The notes beneath the pieces were generated by a model. It made no database searches, was not told where the DNA came from, and worked only from the letters and a program-made list of their open reading frames with translations. This document shows positions 61,595 to 64,000 of a DNA stretch of 64,000 nt, one piece after another (within the stretch, counting starts at the first letter, position 1; the number at the start of each line of letters is the position of its first letter). Source of the DNA: Glycomyces sambucus. GTDB taxonomy: Bacteria; Actinomycetota; Actinomycetes; Mycobacteriales; Micromonosporaceae. Position numbers and translations under genes: made by a program. The stretch lies in assembly GCF_900102815.1 (NCBI RefSeq), contig NZ_FNGF01000006.1:248001-312000 (forward strand), read 5' to 3'.

Positions 61595-62680
61595 GTGGCC
61601 CGGACCGGGACCGAGGAGCTGCGGCGACGCAACCGCGCGGCGCTCGTCGAGCAGCTCCACCGGCACGGTCCCCAGACCCGCGCCGAACTCACCGAGGCCC
61701 TGGGGCTCAACAGGTCCACGATCGGCGCGCTCGCCGCGGACCTCGCCGAGGCGGGGTACGTCCAGGAGACGACGGGACGGTCGACCGGTTCCGCCGGCCG
61801 GCCCTCCACACTCGCCGAGTGCGTCCCCAAGGCCGCCACCGTGACCGCGGTCGAGATCCGCGTCGACCGGGTACGGTTCGCGCTCGTGGGCCTGGGCGGC
61901 GAGGTCCTGGAGCGCGCCGAGACCGCGCTCGACGGCGCCGATCCCGTGGACGCCATCGAGGTGGTGACCGGCGGGACGGCCCGCGACGCCCTGGAGGCGG
62001 TCGCGGCCGTGCCCGGCCTGGTCGACGCCGGCGAGGTCGCGCACTCCACCGAACTGGGCTGGGCCGGCCGCGACCTGGCCGGCGACCTCGCCTCGGCCAC
62101 GGGCCGCGAGTGGCAGGTCGTGGACACCGCGACGGCCGCCGCCGTCGGCGAGTGGTCCCGCGGCGACGCCCACGAGGCGACGAAGCTGCTGTACCTGCAC
62201 GGCGGGCGCGGGCTCACCGCCGGGCTCGTCGTCGACGGGCTCGCGCCGCGCGGCGGCTCGATCCAGTTGGGGCACATCGTGGTCCAGCCGGGCGGGCGCG
62301 AATGCGCGTGCGGGCTGCGCGGGTGCCTGGAGGCGGAGATGGAGGTCTTCGGCTACGCCGAGGACATCGAGTACGCGACCCTCGCGGCGGGCATGGGCGA
62401 CGCCGCCGCGCGCGACGGACTGCGCCGCTCCGGCGAGGACCTCGGCCGCGCCCTCGGCGCGGTCGTCACCGCGACCGGCCCCGACGAGATCCTGTTCGGC
62501 GGCTGGCTCCGCGAGCTGTACCTCTCGGCGGCGGCCCCGGTCCGCTCGGCCCTGGCCGAGACGACCCTCCCCCACCTGCGCTCGCGTCTGCGCCTGCGCA
62601 CCCCGGTCCTCGGCGACGAGGGCGCCCTCATCGGGGCGGCGGAGACGGGGTTCGCGACGGTCGTCGACCGCATGCGGTAG
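61595..62680 (+). CDS. ROK-family transcriptional repressor
   Basis: 361 residues. N-terminal winged helix (about 8-65, ELTEALGLNRSTIGALAADLAEAGYV), then a ROK sugar-kinase-like domain. The zinc motif is CACGLRGC (237-244). The glucokinase-type ATP loop is degenerate, as expected of a regulator (XylR/NagC type) rather than a kinase. It begins three bases after the permease stop, so it is part of the operon it probably controls through the inverted repeat at 58424-58437. Start GTG 61595. Confidence 0.9.
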   Translation: MARTGTEELRRRNRAALVEQLHRHGPQTRAELTEALGLNRSTIGALAADLAEAGYVQETTGRSTGSAGRPSTLAECVPKAATVTAVEIRVDRVRFALVGLGGEVLERAETALDGADPVDAIEVVTGGTARDALEAVAAVPGLVDAGEVAHSTELGWAGRDLAGDLASATGREWQVVDTATAAAVGEWSRGDAHEATKLLYLHGGRGLTAGLVVDGLAPRGGSIQLGHIVVQPGGRECACGLRGCLEAEMEVFGYAEDIEYATLAAGMGDAAARDGLRRSGEDLGRALGAVVTATGPDEILFGGWLRELYLSAAAPVRSALAETTLPHLRSRLRLRTPVLGDEGALIGAAETGFATVVDRMR

Positions 62681-62687
62681 GCGATGG

Positions 62688-62759
62688 CTGGCCCGCCAGG
62701 ACTCGAACCTGAAACGACTGAACCAAAATCAGTAGTGTTGCCGATTACACCACGGGCCA
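62688..62759 (-). tRNA. tRNA-Gln (anticodon TTG)
   Basis: On the minus strand the acceptor arm TGGCCCG pairs with CGGGCCA. The anticodon stem ACTGA/TCAGT encloses loop TTTTGGT with anticodon TTG, and the T arm contains GGTTCGAGTCC. Discriminator G is followed by an encoded CCA (62685-62687). 72 bases without CCA. It decodes CAA (and CAG by wobble). Confidence 0.95.
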
Positions 62760-62760
62760 A

Positions 62761-62779
62761 CGGCCGCGCAGAGCGGCCG
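62761..62779. terminator. Hairpin just upstream of tRNA-Gln
   Basis: CGGCCGC (62761-62767), loop GCAGA, GCGGCCG (62773-62779), 15 bases past the stop of the preceding minus-strand gene. Probably ends that transcript before the tRNA. Confidence 0.5.
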
Positions 62780-62794
62780 GAGACAAGGATATCG

Positions 62795-63478
62795 CTATCG
62801 GTCGGGCCACAGGTGCCCGGGCATGTACGCGATGAGGTCGTGCAGGAAGTCGGCCCGCACGAACAGCTCGCTCACCCGCAGCGGCCCCTCGCCGGACGCC
62901 ATCAGCCACGGCCCCTCCAGGCGCCAGCCCGTCGACAGCGCCCGCGCGTCGGCCATCAGCCACTCCATCAGGCGCGGGTGGATCACGTCGTACGCGAACC
63001 GCGGATTCGGCGAGCCGACCGCGAACCGGTCGTTGAACGCGTTGGACTCGAACTCGACCCGCTCGCCCGGGAGCCACGACCGGACGCCCGACGGCGCGAC
63101 GTCGAGGACCGGGAACGAGCCGGGCACCGCGACCGCCACGAACGACACCTCCTCCTCCGAGTCGCCCTCGCCGATCAGCGTGCGCAGGACCGGCCGGTAC
63201 CGGTACGTGTACGCCAGCAGCGGCGCGCCCCGGTACTGCCCGCGCACCACGTGCGCGAACTGCTCGGTGAAGTGGCCGCCGAACGGCCCCCGCTGCGACA
63301 GGTGCAGCGGGGCGTGATCCACCCGCAGGTAGTGCAGCCCGTATATCGCGGCCCACTGCGCGTTCGGATCGCCCAGGGCCCGGCGCCGCGCGTCCGCGCG
63401 CAGGGCGAGCACCGCGCCGACGACCGCCGCGGCGGCGATGAGCGCGAACACCCCGTAGACGGCTACCTGGACCCCCAC
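62795..63478 (-). CDS. Single-pass membrane protein, unknown function, copy 1
   Basis: 227 residues from GTG or ATG 63478. One N-terminal membrane helix (about 5-27, VAVYGVFALIAAAAVVGAVLAL) and a cytoplasmic-looking domain with QWAAIYGLHYL, RGQYRGAPLLAYTYRYRP and the strongly conserved SPNPRFAYDVIHPRLMEWLMAD. This resembles the mostly uncharacterised proteins of the DUF3137-like type, but I am not certain of the family. It is a diverged duplicate of the next gene, 63 bases upstream. No enzyme motif seen. Confidence 0.7.
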   Translation of the reverse strand: MGVQVAVYGVFALIAAAAVVGAVLALRADARRRALGDPNAQWAAIYGLHYLRVDHAPLHLSQRGPFGGHFTEQFAHVVRGQYRGAPLLAYTYRYRPVLRTLIGEGDSEEEVSFVAVAVPGSFPVLDVAPSGVRSWLPGERVEFESNAFNDRFAVGSPNPRFAYDVIHPRLMEWLMADARALSTGWRLEGPWLMASGEGPLRVSELFVRADFLHDLIAYMPGHLWPDR

Positions 63479-63541
63479 GCCGCCCCTCCTCCCGGATGCG
63501 CGCGGGGGCCGCGCCCCGCGGCGCGGCCCCCGGCTGCTCTG

Positions 63542-64000
63542 CTAGCTGTTCGACCAGACGTGCTTGGGCACCTGGCCGTAGATGTCGACGAGGAAGTCCG
63601 CGTAGAAGAAGACCTCCTCCAGCTTCAGCGCCCCGGAGCGGAACGTCATGAGCCACGGGCCCTCGAACCGCCACTGGTAGGAGCGGGCGCGCTGGTCGGC
63701 GAGCATCCACTCCATCGTGCGGGCGTGGATCACGTCGTACGCGAAGCGCCGGTTCGGCGACTTGATCCGGAAGATGTCGTTGAACTGCTGGTTCTCGAAG
63801 TCGATGTCCTTCGCGAACCGCTTGGTCAGGAAGTTCTCCTGGCTGATGTCGAGCAGCGGGCGGGCCTGGGGCAGGCCGATCGCGACCACCTGGTTGGTGT
63901 GCGTCTGCGACTCCTTGCCCGAGCCGGTCGTGTACTGGTACTGGAAGAACACGATGTGCGAGCCCTTGTACATGCCGCGGAACACGTCGATGCCCTTGCG
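63542..64000 (-). CDS. Paralogue of the preceding membrane protein, 5' end off window
   Basis: The frame is open to the right edge, so the start and probably an N-terminal membrane helix are missing. The 152 visible residues contain GMYKGSHIVFFQYQYT and SPNRRFAYDVIHARTMEWMLAD, which align with RGQYRGAPLLAYTYRYRP and SPNPRFAYDVIHPRLMEWLMAD of the neighbour, and both end with a WRxEGPWLM segment and a DFLxD...P.H.W tail. Tandem duplication is clear; function unknown. Confidence 0.75.
   Translation of the reverse strand, partial: RKGIDVFRGMYKGSHIVFFQYQYTTGSGKESQTHTNQVVAIGLPQARPLLDISQENFLTKRFAKDIDFENQQFNDIFRIKSPNRRFAYDVIHARTMEWMLADQRARSYQWRFEGPWLMTFRSGALKLEEVFFYADFLVDIYGQVPKHVWSNS

Noticed and set aside
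62688-62759. tRNA-Gln as the attachment site of an integrated element
   Set aside because: I found no integrase, excision gene, or direct repeat of the tRNA 3' end on either side. The neighbours are ordinary chromosomal genes.

Overview
This window is high-GC chromosomal DNA of an actinomycete (class Actinomycetes). The signs are very high G+C with tightly packed genes, many GTG and TTG starts, 4-base stop/start overlaps, a Rho factor with a long charged N-terminal insertion, and actinobacterial families such as DUF3515, DUF3105 and the Lrp-type RAM protein. Gene order (glmU-prs-rplY-pth, rho-rpmE-prfA-prmC-sua5-ptp-atp, hom-thrC-thrB) is also typical. I cannot name the genus. I see no phage, insertion sequence, CRISPR array or plasmid function.

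Layout. 1-9 kb is housekeeping: rsmD (cut by the left edge), recG, a DAK2/FakA-type kinase and a proline-rich membrane protein on the minus strand, then rpmB, thiL, a RAM-domain protein, a DUF3515 protein and a 3-methyladenine glycosylase. 9-21.7 kb is an exopolysaccharide locus. It has a GH26-like secreted hydrolase facing away from a plus-strand run: Wzz-type chain-length protein with a ruined P-loop, ligase/polymerase, APH-fold kinase, sulfotransferase, flippase and methyltransferase, followed by a WecG-type transferase, a second sulfotransferase and a GT2 enzyme. 21.7-25.8 kb is a compact module: DUF4956 membrane protein, VTC-domain protein, a histidine kinase/response regulator pair, and an exported protein with an Asp7 run. 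25.8-34.5 kb is the F0F1 ATP synthase operon without an atpC gene after atpD, preceded by atpZ/atpI-like genes, a low-molecular-weight phosphatase, sua5 and prmC. 35-45.7 kb carries prfA, rpmE, rho, thrB, thrC, hom, lysA and argS. 45.8-49.5 kb has two DUF3105 proteins, a DUF305 protein and small genes. 49.5-54.2 kb has cysN, cysD, cysQ and the polyprenyl glycosylphosphotransferase that probably starts an exopolysaccharide. 54.3-58.3 kb is pth, rplY, prs and glmU. 58.4-62.7 kb is a sugar ABC transporter with its ROK regulator. A tRNA-Gln and two paralogous membrane proteins close the window.

How the parts fit. Two PAPS-type sulfotransferases, ATP sulfurylase (cysDN), the PAP/PAPS phosphatase cysQ and the sugar-phosphate transferase suggest a sulfated cell-surface polysaccharide. 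This is inference, because APS kinase is not in the window.

The most novel signal is regulatory. Three head-to-tail 11-bp repeats starting (C/G)TTA lie in front of the DUF4956-VTC operon. Three more lie in front of the Asp-rich protein, in the gap it shares with the response regulator. In both places the last repeat begins CTTAACC and sits the same distance from a plausible -10 box. This looks like the binding site of the adjacent OmpR-family regulator and defines a self-contained, apparently undescribed regulon.
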